A stretch of DNA of 64,000 nt from Thiomicrorhabdus sp965603495 (GCA_965603495.1 CBFDDF010000012.1:4252-68251); one strand, 5' to 3'; shown: positions 18,423 to 26,833, counted from the stretch's first letter. Numbers and translations: made by a program. Notes: generated from the letters alone by a model not told the origin.

Positions 18423-19118
18423 TTAAAATTGCGCCCAAGGCGCTTGCCAGTCTGCAATCAATTCCTTACTTGCTGGTTTTACAAAGACCTCGCCACGGTC
18501 TGGCGCCTGGACAAACTGATAGGACTGGTCATAAAGCGTGAATTGTATCGCAAAAGCATGTAAGTATCCCCTGTCAGCCAAGTTAGCCTCATTGGCATCG
18601 CTGTATCGCACATCTCCAAGGATAGGCGCGCCAACGCTTTTAAGAGCGACTCTTATTTGATGGGTTTTGCCGGTAATTGGTTTGACCAAATAAAGCCTTA
18701 AGCCCGGCTCTATCGATTGACTGATAAAGTGCGTTTTGGCAGGATTCTCTTTGGTTTTACCCAGTTTCCAGTTTCCACGGCGTGCAGGTAACATGTCGCC
18801 AATCACCCAACCTTGCTTCTTTTTCGGTTTTTTGTCCGAGACGGCTAAATAAAACTTTTGAACAAGATGTTGCTCAAACATCACCTGAAAAGCTTGCGCC
18901 GTTTTTTTATTCAAGGCAAAAATAACTAAACCAGAGGTCATTTTATCCAATCGATGTACGGGATATAAGGCTTCGACTTGTAAATCCTGCTTAACCAAAA
19001 CAACCAGGCCTGGTGAATCTTCGGAATGGAAATTTAAACCTGCGGGTTTACTCACCACGATAAAATCTGCGTTTTGAAAAACCACTTCACGGTTTAATTG
19101 ATTCTCTTTCACAAACAA
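18423..19118 (-). CDS. RluA-family pseudouridine synthase
   Basis: Converts uridine to pseudouridine in RNA. The catalytic motif HRLDKMTSGL has Asp58, and the downstream motif KTHQIRVALKSVGAPILGDVRY is typical of the RluA group. The N-terminal S4 domain of RluC/RluD is absent; at 231 residues it fits the short RluA-like subgroup (TIGR01621). The RNA target cannot be named. The start overlaps the end of the AlkC-like gene by 10 nt, so the pair is translationally coupled. It has one exact palindrome copy at 19003-19014, read as SPGLVV. Confidence 0.85.
   Translation of the reverse strand: MFVKENQLNREVVFQNADFIVVSKPAGLNFHSEDSPGLVVLVKQDLQVEALYPVHRLDKMTSGLVIFALNKKTAQAFQVMFEQHLVQKFYLAVSDKKPKKKQGWVIGDMLPARRGNWKLGKTKENPAKTHFISQSIEPGLRLYLVKPITGKTHQIRVALKSVGAPILGDVRYSDANEANLADRGYLHAFAIQFTLYDQSYQFVQAPDRGEVFVKPASKELIADWQAPWAQF
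19003..19014. repeat. Iterated palindrome ACCAGGCCTGGT, copy 5 (exact)
   Basis: Exact 12-mer inside the pseudouridine synthase gene; read on the minus strand as Ser-Pro-Gly-Leu-Val. Confidence 0.9.
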
Positions 19119-20197
19119 TTCTCACTCACGGTAAATTCACTCTCTGCCATGACCACTCCATTCACCAAAAGTTCCATCTTATGTTTTCCGGCATAATAGG
19201 CTCTGGCAGAAATAGGTTTAAAATCATGCTGCTTGTTAACATCCTTAACAGCAGCGGTTGCAACAAACTCACTTATCTTAAACAACTTTCTATAAGGAAT
19301 TTTTTGCTTTCTAACAAAACTAATGGCATATTCCAGACGTACTTTATGACCAATAAATTTTTCTAAATTAAGGGAGGCTGAGAAACTTATCTTTTGCCCG
19401 ATCACCACTGACGAATCGACTAACCAATTCTCAACCTTTACGTCATTAGGGACTTGATAGCCAATTAGACTCAACGCGCGGGCATCCGCCTGCTTTAATA
19501 AAGTGCGCAAGCCGTGCTTAATAATCCAATCCGTCTCGACAATCTGTCCATGCCATTGAGTACACCAATCTAACACCCAACCGGGATGGTCTTTAGAGAT
19601 ATCATTCAAGTTATTGGCCACACTCTTACGCACATACAGACTCTCATCAGCGCGTAAGGCGTCCAATATTGGACGTAAGGGCTCTGGATTTGTTTTCAGT
19701 GCCACCAAAGCACGCCCCCATGGCAATCTCGGTCGACAACCTTCACTGGCAAGGCGACGAATATGGGCATTTGGATGCTGTGTCCACTGCAACATCAAAT
19801 TCAATACAGCGGATTGATTGTTTTCAATAAAGGGGCGTACTGCAAATTCAGAACTACTTCCTGACGTTAAGCGCGTCAATGCGGGTAAAGAGTCTTCTGG
19901 TTTATCTAAACCATACAGTTCAATAAAGTCTGGGAACACCAAGTGCGGTAATCCAGAAAAGGCTTTGGCGATCGACTCTAAAACAGGTAAGGCATCGCTG
20001 TACTCTTTAGGGAGAACTTCAAACAAGCAGATTGCAATATGGCGAATACGTTGTTTAAGAACCAGTTCATCCCAAATTTCAGACAGGACTTTTTTTCGAA
20101 AGTCATCAGCATCTAAATCAATCTCCTGGTTTTGCAGAGCAATGATGAGCTCTTCCAACCAGACACTGTCAAAAACCAATCTTAACGCTACCACCAA
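19109..20197 (-). CDS. AlkC-type DNA alkylation repair glycosylase
   Basis: HEAT-repeat DNA glycosylase family that removes alkylated bases such as 3-methylcytosine/3-methyladenine. The HEAT region includes HIRRLASEGCRPRLPWG, then ILDALRADESLYVRKSVANNLNDISKDHP and WIIKHGLRTL, all typical of the AlkC/AlkF branch. The C-terminal 100 residues look like the Ig-like domain known in AlkC (KVRLEYAISFVR to ELLVNGVVMAESEF). Length 362 is normal. The pseudouridine synthase follows with an overlap. The start is uncertain because the first residues match no recalled consensus. Confidence 0.8.
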   Translation of the reverse strand: MVVALRLVFDSVWLEELIIALQNQEIDLDADDFRKKVLSEIWDELVLKQRIRHIAICLFEVLPKEYSDALPVLESIAKAFSGLPHLVFPDFIELYGLDKPEDSLPALTRLTSGSSSEFAVRPFIENNQSAVLNLMLQWTQHPNAHIRRLASEGCRPRLPWGRALVALKTNPEPLRPILDALRADESLYVRKSVANNLNDISKDHPGWVLDWCTQWHGQIVETDWIIKHGLRTLLKQADARALSLIGYQVPNDVKVENWLVDSSVVIGQKISFSASLNLEKFIGHKVRLEYAISFVRKQKIPYRKLFKISEFVATAAVKDVNKQHDFKPISARAYYAGKHKMELLVNGVVMAESEFTVSENCL

Positions 20198-20245
20198 AAT
20201 AAATACCCTTTACTATTCAAATACTTACAAGGAATAAAGCCAACT

Positions 20246-20260
20246 TGGCACAACCCTTGA
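20246..20260 (+). promoter_or_regulatory. Sigma-54-like promoter before the CheZ-like gene
   Basis: TGGCAC at 20246-20251, five bases, then TTGA at 20257-20260. The -24 element is perfect and the spacing exact; the -12 element has GA where GC is preferred. The predicted start near 20272 leaves about 70 nt of leader before the ATG at 20343. Confidence 0.5.
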
Positions 20261-20342
20261 TATAACCCTGGTAACTTTATACAAAACAACCTTAAAGCGT
20301 CAAATAATTGTCACTTTAAATTTTACGACTCGGGAGATAACC

Positions 20343-20789
20343 ATGACTCAGATGAATACCACTCAGAAAGTTCAAACTTGTTTAGAATTTATTGATAATC
20401 GCTTAGAAACCACTTCTGAGCAAACTATACAAATTGCTGAAATGATTATAAATGACATCAAAAACCTAACGGTAGGTTATCAAATGGCCTTACAAGCAGG
20501 TAATCTGCAATCACATTCAGAACTGGTTCGCGACACGCAAATGAACTGGGTTAACCAATTACACGACATTATACTCGAACAAACTAACCGAGATTTAAAT
20601 GGTCAAGTCATTCAAGCCCTACAAAAGTTTGCTAGCAAACTGAATGAACAGCAGGTTAAATATGCTGACTTTGAGTTACCGAGCATCGTAGCGCGTGAAA
20701 ATATTAATGAACACGAATACTTAAGCCAAGCTGAAATTGAAATATTAATGGGTCAACAAAGCTTGTTTGATGACAATATGCGTCATTAA
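20343..20789 (+). CDS. Short CheZ-like protein (putative CheY-P phosphatase)
   Basis: A 148-residue, mainly helical protein. The segment R-D84-L-N-G-Q88-V-I matches the catalytic core of CheZ, in which an Asp and a Gln four residues apart (D143 and Q147 in E. coli) dephosphorylate CheY-P. The C-terminal LSQAEIEILMG (127-137) resembles the SQxxIDxLL peptide used by CheZ and FliM-type proteins to bind CheY. It is much shorter than CheZ (about 214), lacking most of the long hairpin, and no chemotaxis gene is adjacent. The sigma-54-like promoter and GGGAG ribosome site support real expression. Function is inferred, not certain. Confidence 0.6.
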   Translation: MTQMNTTQKVQTCLEFIDNRLETTSEQTIQIAEMIINDIKNLTVGYQMALQAGNLQSHSELVRDTQMNWVNQLHDIILEQTNRDLNGQVIQALQKFASKLNEQQVKYADFELPSIVARENINEHEYLSQAEIEILMGQQSLFDDNMRH

Positions 20790-20844
20790 TTATGCTTAAA
20801 AAGCCCTATATAAAAATAATCTAGACCGTTTTACCATTGCCTTT

Positions 20845-20869
20845 AAACCCTCTTTTGAGGGTTTTTTTA
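20845..20869 (+). terminator. Intrinsic terminator after the CheZ-like gene
   Basis: Eight-bp stem AAACCCTC / GAGGGTTT with a 4-nt loop and a T run. The rest of the 20870-21117 gap shows nothing further that I can support apart from the AAGGG ribosome site before the GTG at 21118. Confidence 0.85.
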
Positions 20870-21117
20870 TAACCCTGTTTTAGGAATAACACCACCCAAC
20901 TTCAAGGATCATCTAGCTTATAAGCCCTTTAAAATAGTTAACTATTTGGCCTGACCCGCTTGTTTTTAGAACAATTCTCCCCATACTTAGCGATATACTA
21001 TCAAGCACTAACCATAAATCTTGCAGAAGCTGATTAAACTGTTCTGCTAGGGCGTTTTTCAGCCTGGCTATTACGGATATTAATTCGTCTTTATCTAACA
21101 ATCATAAGGGTCTCTTT

Positions 21118-22962
21118 GTGGCACTAGACAACTTGGTCTATTTCGCTTTTTTAATCGGCATCATCAGTGCCGCATCTCTACCCTTAGGTGCTTTGACCAC
21201 ACTATTTTGGACACCAGGCGACCGAGCCATTGCCTGGTTTATGGCATTTGGTGCTGGCGCATTACTGTCAGCGGTTACCATTGACCTGTTTGCCCCAGCG
21301 ATTGAATCAGGCATGTTTATCCAAGCCGCCATTGGCGCTATTTTAGGGAGTTTGATCTATCTTTTTTTGAACCATCAACTCAATCAACAAGGGGGGTTTT
21401 TACGAAAAACCGCCACCACCATTCAGTATTTCCGTAGCCGCCAAAAGAAACAACACCGCCAGTTTTTCAAATCACTCAACCGCCTGCCGCTCTTTAAAGA
21501 GCTGCCGGATGATGAACGTGAGATGTTATTGAAACATATCAAGATAGTCATCCATCCTGCCAATAGAATCCTTTACCACCACAGTGATATTCAAAATAAG
21601 CTGTATATCATTCAAAAAGGTGAAGTCAAACTGCGTGACCCTAACTTTGGTTTAAAAACCTTTATGGAACTTTCGCCATTTGATGCTTTTGGGCGCATGG
21701 CCTTTTTTTGCGGTCTACCGAATGCGACCTTGGCGCAAACACATACCGATGTCACCTTGTGGGAGATTGATCGTAGCGGCTTTAATGAAGTATTAGCCAA
21801 TACGAAAGTATTACCTGAGCTTCTAATGCAATATATACGCAACAGTAGCGAACTGATTCACTACCTAAAGACGCGTCATCTAATGTCCCCTGAGCAGATT
21901 AGTCAGCATATTGATTTCATCTGTCATTTCATCCAAACAGAACAGCGTCTCCCCACGACCCGTGATGCCCGTAACCAGCTGGATTCCGCTTTAAACCGCC
22001 TTGAAAACACGCGAAGATTTGAGCTCTTCAGCCAGTGTAGCGTAGAAGCGAGTCCTGTTATCGCCAGTAAACTTCATTTGCGCAGCCTCATTAAGGGTCA
22101 AACCATATTCAATAACAATAGTGACGCTGATCGTCTCTACCTTTTAGAGTCCGGGTCAGTTGAATTAATTGACCCTAAGCAAAAACGCGATGATTTTGAG
22201 TTTTTACAGCCTGGAGATTATTTTGGTGGTATGGCTTTTGTATTGGGCGGTCAACATGTCAGTTCAGCCATTGCCAAAACCGATATCACTTTTTGGACAC
22301 TTGAAAAATCCGACTTCTTAGAATTGTTAAATCAACTCGACCCTTTACACGACAAATTAAAAGCCTATTTAAAAACAGAACATGTCCATCAATACCTAAC
22401 ACAAGAACAGCACCTAGCTGAGAACAAAGCACAACGTTGGGTTAACCAATCGGTCAAACACTTATTACCAGGACATCTCCCCTCCTTGGCGGAGTTTTCA
22501 CACCACCTTAACCAGCACAAAGCCGCTTATATGGCGATTTGGTTAGGGATATTTTTGGATGGCATTCCCGAATCGTTAATGATCGGTTCACACATGACTG
22601 ATGGCCATACTTTGAGTATGAGTTTACTTGCCGGGCTATTCCTGTCTAACTATCCAGAAGCGCTTTCCAGTTCCGCGAGCATGCGTGAACAAGGCATCCC
22701 TTTTAAACAGGTACTAATGGCCTGGACACTTTTAATGGTGCTAACAGGACTGGGTGCAGGACTCGGTAGTATTGTTTTAGCAGGCGAGTCCCCCGCTACT
22801 TTTGCACTGATCGGTGGCTTAGCTGCGGGCGCGATGCTGACCGTTATTGCTGAAACCATGCTGCCAGAAGCCTATGTTAAAGGTGGCTCGATTATTGGCT
22901 TTGTAACACTATTAGGCTTTTTATCCGCCGTGTCTTTCAAAGCCTTTGACACGATGCTATAA
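21118..22962 (+). CDS. ZIP-type metal transporter with two cNMP-fold domains in its central loop
   Basis: A 614-residue protein from a GTG start with an AAGGG site. The N-terminal helices (about 5-30, 37-60, 66-86) include AFGAGALLSAVTIDLF. Two cyclic-nucleotide-binding folds follow (about 124-240 and 302-418). The C-terminal helices carry the ZIP metal-site motifs: D481-G-I-P-E485 in TM4 and N511-Y-P-E514 in TM5, then AETMLPEAY. In ZIP proteins the TM3-TM4 loop is cytoplasmic and variable, so this is an insertion into that loop. Both cNMP folds lack the usual FGE...R ligand residues (FGRMAFF...PNAT and FGGMAFV), so cAMP binding is doubtful. Direction and metal are unknown. Confidence 0.8.
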   Translation: MALDNLVYFAFLIGIISAASLPLGALTTLFWTPGDRAIAWFMAFGAGALLSAVTIDLFAPAIESGMFIQAAIGAILGSLIYLFLNHQLNQQGGFLRKTATTIQYFRSRQKKQHRQFFKSLNRLPLFKELPDDEREMLLKHIKIVIHPANRILYHHSDIQNKLYIIQKGEVKLRDPNFGLKTFMELSPFDAFGRMAFFCGLPNATLAQTHTDVTLWEIDRSGFNEVLANTKVLPELLMQYIRNSSELIHYLKTRHLMSPEQISQHIDFICHFIQTEQRLPTTRDARNQLDSALNRLENTRRFELFSQCSVEASPVIASKLHLRSLIKGQTIFNNNSDADRLYLLESGSVELIDPKQKRDDFEFLQPGDYFGGMAFVLGGQHVSSAIAKTDITFWTLEKSDFLELLNQLDPLHDKLKAYLKTEHVHQYLTQEQHLAENKAQRWVNQSVKHLLPGHLPSLAEFSHHLNQHKAAYMAIWLGIFLDGIPESLMIGSHMTDGHTLSMSLLAGLFLSNYPEALSSSASMREQGIPFKQVLMAWTLLMVLTGLGAGLGSIVLAGESPATFALIGGLAAGAMLTVIAETMLPEAYVKGGSIIGFVTLLGFLSAVSFKAFDTML

Positions 22963-23020
22963 GCTTTAAAGATTTAAACTAAGATGACTATTTTTAAACA
23001 GAATCAAGTAATGAGAAGCT

Positions 23021-24196
23021 ATGCAAAATCCCTCCTTGGATATTAAGGTTCACAGTCAAATCTCTGAGATTGCAGCCAATGATTGGAACGCTTTGTTAAG
23101 TGATAACAACCCTTTTATGCGCCATGAGTTTCTGCACGCTTTAGAAAAACATCAATGTGTCTCCGCCAAGTTTGGTTGGATTCCCAAACATCTCGGTGTA
23201 TATGAAAATGACACCTTGATTGCCGCTATGCCATTGTATGAAAAACACAACAATTATGGTGAATTTGTATTTGACCAGGCCTGGTCAGATGCTTGGGCTC
23301 AGGTGGGTTTGGATTATTATCCTAAGTTAGTGTCAGCAGCACCCTATACCCCCGCTTTAGGAGATCGTTTATTAACGTCTAATGACTTGGATGAACCTCG
23401 AAAAGCATTGATTCAAGGCCAGCTTATAGAAACCGTGCAAAGGTTGTGTTTCGAACAGGAGCTAAGTGGTGCCCATATTCTATTTCCCAAGAAATCCCAA
23501 CAGGCCTGGTTAGCGGAACAACCTGAGTGGCTACACCGGCATGACTGCCAGTTCCACTGGTTTAATCAGAACTACCAGAACTTTGATGATTTCTTAGCCA
23601 CTCTAAGCGCCAAGAAGCGTAAAAACATCAAACAAGAACGTAAGTCGGTTTTAAATGCCGGCATTACTTTTAGAGTACTCAATGGACTCACGGCAACCGA
23701 ACGGGATTGGCAACAGTTTGCGGCCTTCTATCAAAAAACCTTTATTGAAAAGTGGAGCACGCCCACTTTAAATGTCGATTTCTTTAAGGCCGTTGCCCAA
23801 GCACTGCCTTTACAGATAGTGTTAGTCTTAGCGGATCAAAACCATCAGTGTATCGCAGGTTCTTTAATGTTCCGTTCAGAAACGCACTTGTATGGTCGCC
23901 ACTGGGGTTGTCTTCAGGAGGTTAAAAACTTGCACTTTGAAGCCTGTTTTTATCAAGGCATTGAGTATGCGATACAACAGGGTTTAAGCGTGTTTGAACC
24001 CGGTGCAGGGGGTGAGCATAAGATTGCCCGAGGGTTTGTACCGGTCAGCATGCAATCGGCGCACTGGTTAAGGGTTAATCCATTTCCAGAAGGTATTGAG
24101 CGGTTTATCTTGCAGGAAAAACAGGCAGTTGAAGAATATGCGGCAGACTGTTTAAAACACGCCCCCTATAAAGAAACGGACTGCTTTTACGAGTAG
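23021..24196 (+). CDS. FemAB/GNAT-like protein, PF04339 (DUF482) family
   Basis: A 391-residue soluble protein of the PF04339 family, which has the double GNAT fold of FemAB-type aminoacyl transferases. Recognisable segments are WNALLSDNNPFMRHEFLHALE, LPKHLG-like strand IPKHLGVYEN, KKRKNIKQERKSV near the middle, GRHWGCLQEVKNLHFEACFYQGIEYAI and the end FEPGAGGEHKIARGFVPV. Members are often annotated as peptidoglycan biosynthesis or N-acetyltransferase proteins; the substrate is unknown. It holds one exact (23274) and one near (23499) palindrome, read as DQAW and QQAW. It follows the ZIP gene after 58 nt and may share its transcript. Confidence 0.8.
   Translation: MQNPSLDIKVHSQISEIAANDWNALLSDNNPFMRHEFLHALEKHQCVSAKFGWIPKHLGVYENDTLIAAMPLYEKHNNYGEFVFDQAWSDAWAQVGLDYYPKLVSAAPYTPALGDRLLTSNDLDEPRKALIQGQLIETVQRLCFEQELSGAHILFPKKSQQAWLAEQPEWLHRHDCQFHWFNQNYQNFDDFLATLSAKKRKNIKQERKSVLNAGITFRVLNGLTATERDWQQFAAFYQKTFIEKWSTPTLNVDFFKAVAQALPLQIVLVLADQNHQCIAGSLMFRSETHLYGRHWGCLQEVKNLHFEACFYQGIEYAIQQGLSVFEPGAGGEHKIARGFVPVSMQSAHWLRVNPFPEGIERFILQEKQAVEEYAADCLKHAPYKETDCFYE
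23274..23285. repeat. Iterated palindrome ACCAGGCCTGGT, copy 6 (exact)
   Basis: Exact 12-mer in the FemAB-like gene, read as Asp-Gln-Ala-Trp. The flanking G and C extend the symmetry to 14 bp. Confidence 0.9.
23499..23510. repeat. Iterated palindrome, near copy (AACAGGCCTGGT)
   Basis: One mismatch at position 2; in the same gene as copy 6, 225 bp further on, read as Gln-Gln-Ala-Trp. Confidence 0.7.
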
Positions 24197-24237
24197 TCAT
24201 TTCCCACCTAAAGCGCGATTTTGTAAATACCGCCCAT

Positions 24238-24290
24238 AAAAAAACCACCGATTAAGCTGTGTTTTGACACAGTTTAATCGGTGGTTTTTG
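24238..24290. terminator. Bidirectional terminator between converging genes
   Basis: Long stem (AAACCACCGATTAA pairing with TTTAATCGGTGGTTT, extended by CTGTG / ACACAG) with A and T runs on the two sides; ends the FemAB-like gene (+) and the exosortase gene (-). Confidence 0.85.
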
Positions 24291-24343
24291 AGTTTATGAT
24301 GATCAATTTAAGGTTTTAAGGCAATAATCTCCATCTTGTAGAG

Positions 24344-24991
24344 TTACCGTCCAAACTTGCAACCAGGAGGTTTTTTTCTCCTATCGACTTCTGACTTTCT
24401 TCTCGAGGGCAAATGTCGATGCTCAACGTCACCTGCACGCCACTCTTGTGCATGCGGATGCCGACGTTCATATGGTTGTTTTCTACGATCGCAATACTGC
24501 CTGACTAGGTGACTAATTTTTACTCTTAGGGTAAAAATAAAGAATAGGCTTAAGGTCAACAATATCGTGCTGTAACGACCAATCAAATTATGGCTAATGT
24601 GAAAAAAGTTAGCGTCCAGCATAGTGAAGTAGATCACCGCATCAATACGAATCGCATTTAAGATCACTAGAATGATATAACCCTCTAACAGCCAAAAAAG
24701 CCGACTCTTCCATAGGGTTGGGTAAGCGATAATAGCGGATCCAAACAATAGAAAAGATTTTAAACAGTTACATTCATCAAATATCCAAATCTCAAAGCCA
24801 TTACCCAAATAAACCGTATTGCCTATCATTTCGACCGGGATTTCAAACAAATCAATCCAGGTAGACGTCAGATAAATCGCTAATTCTGTTTGTAGGGTAT
24901 TCACCCAATAAAATGGCGAGAAAGAGTCAATAAAAAACAGTAGGTAAAGAAGCGTAACCCAAACAATATAGCGTAAAAAGAACCATAACAC
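24344..24991 (-). CDS. Exosortase-family transpeptidase
   Basis: Polytopic membrane protein of about five helices. The exosortase catalytic residues are recognisable: Cys74 in DECNCLKSF (where most relatives have ACSGLR), Arg115 in NAIRI and His134 in SHNLIGRYS. Exosortases cleave a C-terminal sorting signal and transfer the protein to the cell surface. At about 165 residues of membrane core it resembles the small, dedicated types, not the 8-helix EpsH form. Unusually, residues 165-215 form a soluble tail full of Arg, His and Lys (DRRKQPYERRH, SRRKSEVDRRKK). The gene directly upstream encodes its likely substrate. Subtype not assigned. Confidence 0.75.
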   Translation of the reverse strand: MLWFFLRYIVWVTLLYLLFFIDSFSPFYWVNTLQTELAIYLTSTWIDLFEIPVEMIGNTVYLGNGFEIWIFDECNCLKSFLLFGSAIIAYPTLWKSRLFWLLEGYIILVILNAIRIDAVIYFTMLDANFFHISHNLIGRYSTILLTLSLFFIFTLRVKISHLVRQYCDRRKQPYERRHPHAQEWRAGDVEHRHLPSRRKSEVDRRKKPPGCKFGR

Positions 24992-25025
24992 TTGTCCAAT
25001 ACCTCCTATTAAGTAATGCCATTTA

Positions 25026-25055
25026 CAAAAAAGCCGCGGCCATTTGGTCGCGGCT
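25026..25055 (-). terminator. GC-rich terminator between substrate and exosortase genes
   Basis: Ten-bp stem (AGCCGCGACC with its complement, one G-U) with a 4-nt loop, followed on the minus strand by a T run. It would cut the transcript after the substrate gene, so exosortase would be made at a lower level by read-through. Confidence 0.8.
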
Positions 25056-25086
25056 AAAGTTTATCGCTTTTGAGTTAAATTAGCTT

Positions 25087-26706
25087 TTATTTTGCTAATT
25101 TTCTACGAACCAACCAACCACCTAGGCCAAGGAAAGCCAATATGGTTGCAATCATACCTGCATTATCCATAACACCGGCTGAACCACCTGAAGAGGTAGT
25201 TGTTGTGGTGTCAGTAGTTGTTGTGGTGTCAGTAGTGTCAGTAGTGTCAGTAGTGTCAGTAGCACCAGTGGTTGTATCAACAGTCACTAAAGGAACCATA
25301 CGGACGGTGAAAGTATCAGAAGCACTTAGATTACTAATAGTAGTAACATTACCCACTTCAACCATATAAGTTAGACCTAAGTTTAGTAAATCTTCAATAT
25401 TACCTTCTGTATATAGTGAATCAACACCACCAACATTCCAAGCTACTAACGCCGCTTCTTCTATAGGTGCAAAGTTGCTTTCATTACCACTTAACCATTT
25501 AAAATCTTCTTCTGGAGTTGCTGGGTCATCACCCCAAAACGCCATCAATTTAGCATCAGTCAATGGATCACCATCATCATCAAAGAAGATACCATTTGGA
25601 ACTATTGTGCTTGGAATCCAATTACCAAATAAATCAGTATAATTATTTGATAAAACGCTCGTTGACTCAATAGTACCAGCATCCGTTAACGCTACATCAT
25701 AACCTGCACGAACATCACTAAAGAATCCATTATCAGGGTGTTTTGGAGGATCTGCTGGCCCAAACAAGCCTGCTGAAAAGGTTGCTAAGTCATCGACTGC
25801 CCAAAAATCATCACCAGTACCATCACCAATCGAAAGATGTAACTCATTGGTTAAAGCTGCATTAGTCGTGTCAATTTTTGTGAAGCCATTTCCTACACCA
25901 AAACCTAACTCAATTCTAAAACCTTCTAAAACTGAATCCGTATAGTTATTCAACTTTTGTAAAATAGTGTAACGACGTAGCGCTGTTTCTGCTGTAGATG
26001 CTGCACCTTTATCCAAATTGAAAACAATATCAATCGCGTTATTTAAAGTACCATCCACATCTGTAACATCGATTGACCCTGGTAAAGCACTAACTTTAAG
26101 ACGTTTGTGCGTTTGGAAAGGGCTATCGCACAATGTAGGGTTGATATTTGCTGATTCTAGCACCCCATCTTCAGGTGGATTCAGACCGATATAAACTGGG
26201 TTTTCTGGATCAGTCAAATCGTAGTTCTTTGGATCATCACTATTCTTATAATATGAAGTACTCATAATACAACTGTTAGGACGACCATTAGACTGGTTTT
26301 CAATCGCATCGGTAGTGATAACCTTCACGCCAGAAGGCTCTCCGACTGGCCAGTCTTTACCACCCAGTTTACCAACCAGCACAGCTCCGTCTGTAGTAGT
26401 AGAAACTGATCGATCATATACATAACCCTTAAATGAATCGCCAAGAACCATCGGCGTATATGAACCATCTACTGAGTTGTATATTTTACCAGCGACTTCA
26501 TCACCAGTTTCTACATCAACAATTTTGACATCGACATTTTCTAGGTTCCAGGCACCGAAACCGTTTTTATATTCGTCCGCATCTGCAAACACAGGGCTAG
26601 GTGTACCCTGCTGAACACCTACAATTTGGCCTGCAAATACCGGCGCTGATGCAGCCATACAAGCTGCTGCAATAAGACTTAATTTAAATACTTTACGATT
26701 TGACAT
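25087..26706 (-). CDS. Exported protein with C-terminal sorting signal, probable exosortase substrate
   Basis: A 539-residue secreted protein: signal peptide (cleavage near PVFAG, about residue 26), a large acidic domain, a threonine/aspartate-rich stalk (TDTTDTTDTT repeats, about residues 475-503), then a tripartite C-terminal signal: GGSAGVMDNAG, a hydrophobic helix (MIATILAFLGLGGWLV) and a basic end RRKLAK. That is the architecture of PEP-CTERM-like proteins, but the motif is not PEP; VMDNAG may be the specific cleavage motif of the adjacent exosortase. The body, with GFGAWNLENVDV and GFGVGNGF, recalls the choice-of-anchor families; I cannot name the subfamily firmly. It has a dedicated predicted promoter with an operator. 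Confidence 0.75.
   Translation of the reverse strand: MSNRKVFKLSLIAAACMAASAPVFAGQIVGVQQGTPSPVFADADEYKNGFGAWNLENVDVKIVDVETGDEVAGKIYNSVDGSYTPMVLGDSFKGYVYDRSVSTTTDGAVLVGKLGGKDWPVGEPSGVKVITTDAIENQSNGRPNSCIMSTSYYKNSDDPKNYDLTDPENPVYIGLNPPEDGVLESANINPTLCDSPFQTHKRLKVSALPGSIDVTDVDGTLNNAIDIVFNLDKGAASTAETALRRYTILQKLNNYTDSVLEGFRIELGFGVGNGFTKIDTTNAALTNELHLSIGDGTGDDFWAVDDLATFSAGLFGPADPPKHPDNGFFSDVRAGYDVALTDAGTIESTSVLSNNYTDLFGNWIPSTIVPNGIFFDDDGDPLTDAKLMAFWGDDPATPEEDFKWLSGNESNFAPIEEAALVAWNVGGVDSLYTEGNIEDLLNLGLTYMVEVGNVTTISNLSASDTFTVRMVPLVTVDTTTGATDTTDTTDTTDTTTTTDTTTTTSSGGSAGVMDNAGMIATILAFLGLGGWLVRRKLAK
25196..25267. repeat. In-frame tandem repeats encoding the Thr/Asp stalk
   Basis: Two 18-bp units (25196-25213, 25214-25231), three exact 9-bp units GTAGTGTCA (232-240, 241-249, 250-258) and one degenerate unit. 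All periods are multiples of three, so gain or loss of units would lengthen or shorten the stalk without a frameshift. Confidence 0.9.
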
Positions 26707-26833
26707 AAATATCCCCCTACGGATAAAACCTTTTACAATAATAAGTAAACATTCTACATGAATAAGTATTGTGCAATACCTTATAAAAAGTAAAACACTA
26801 TTGCTAGTAATAATTTCATTTAATTTGAATATC

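Noticed and set aside
20913..21101. Reading frame of 62 codons on the minus strand before the ZIP gene
   Set aside because: Starts with TTG, has no ribosome site, no recognisable family, and no promoter or terminator that would fit it.
25196..25267. Possible CRISPR array
   Set aside because: Repeat units are 9-18 bp, contiguous and in frame within a protein; no spacers and no cas genes.
25142..25369. Valine-rich frame opposite the exosortase substrate
   Set aside because: Shadow of the Thr/Asp repeat on the other strand.
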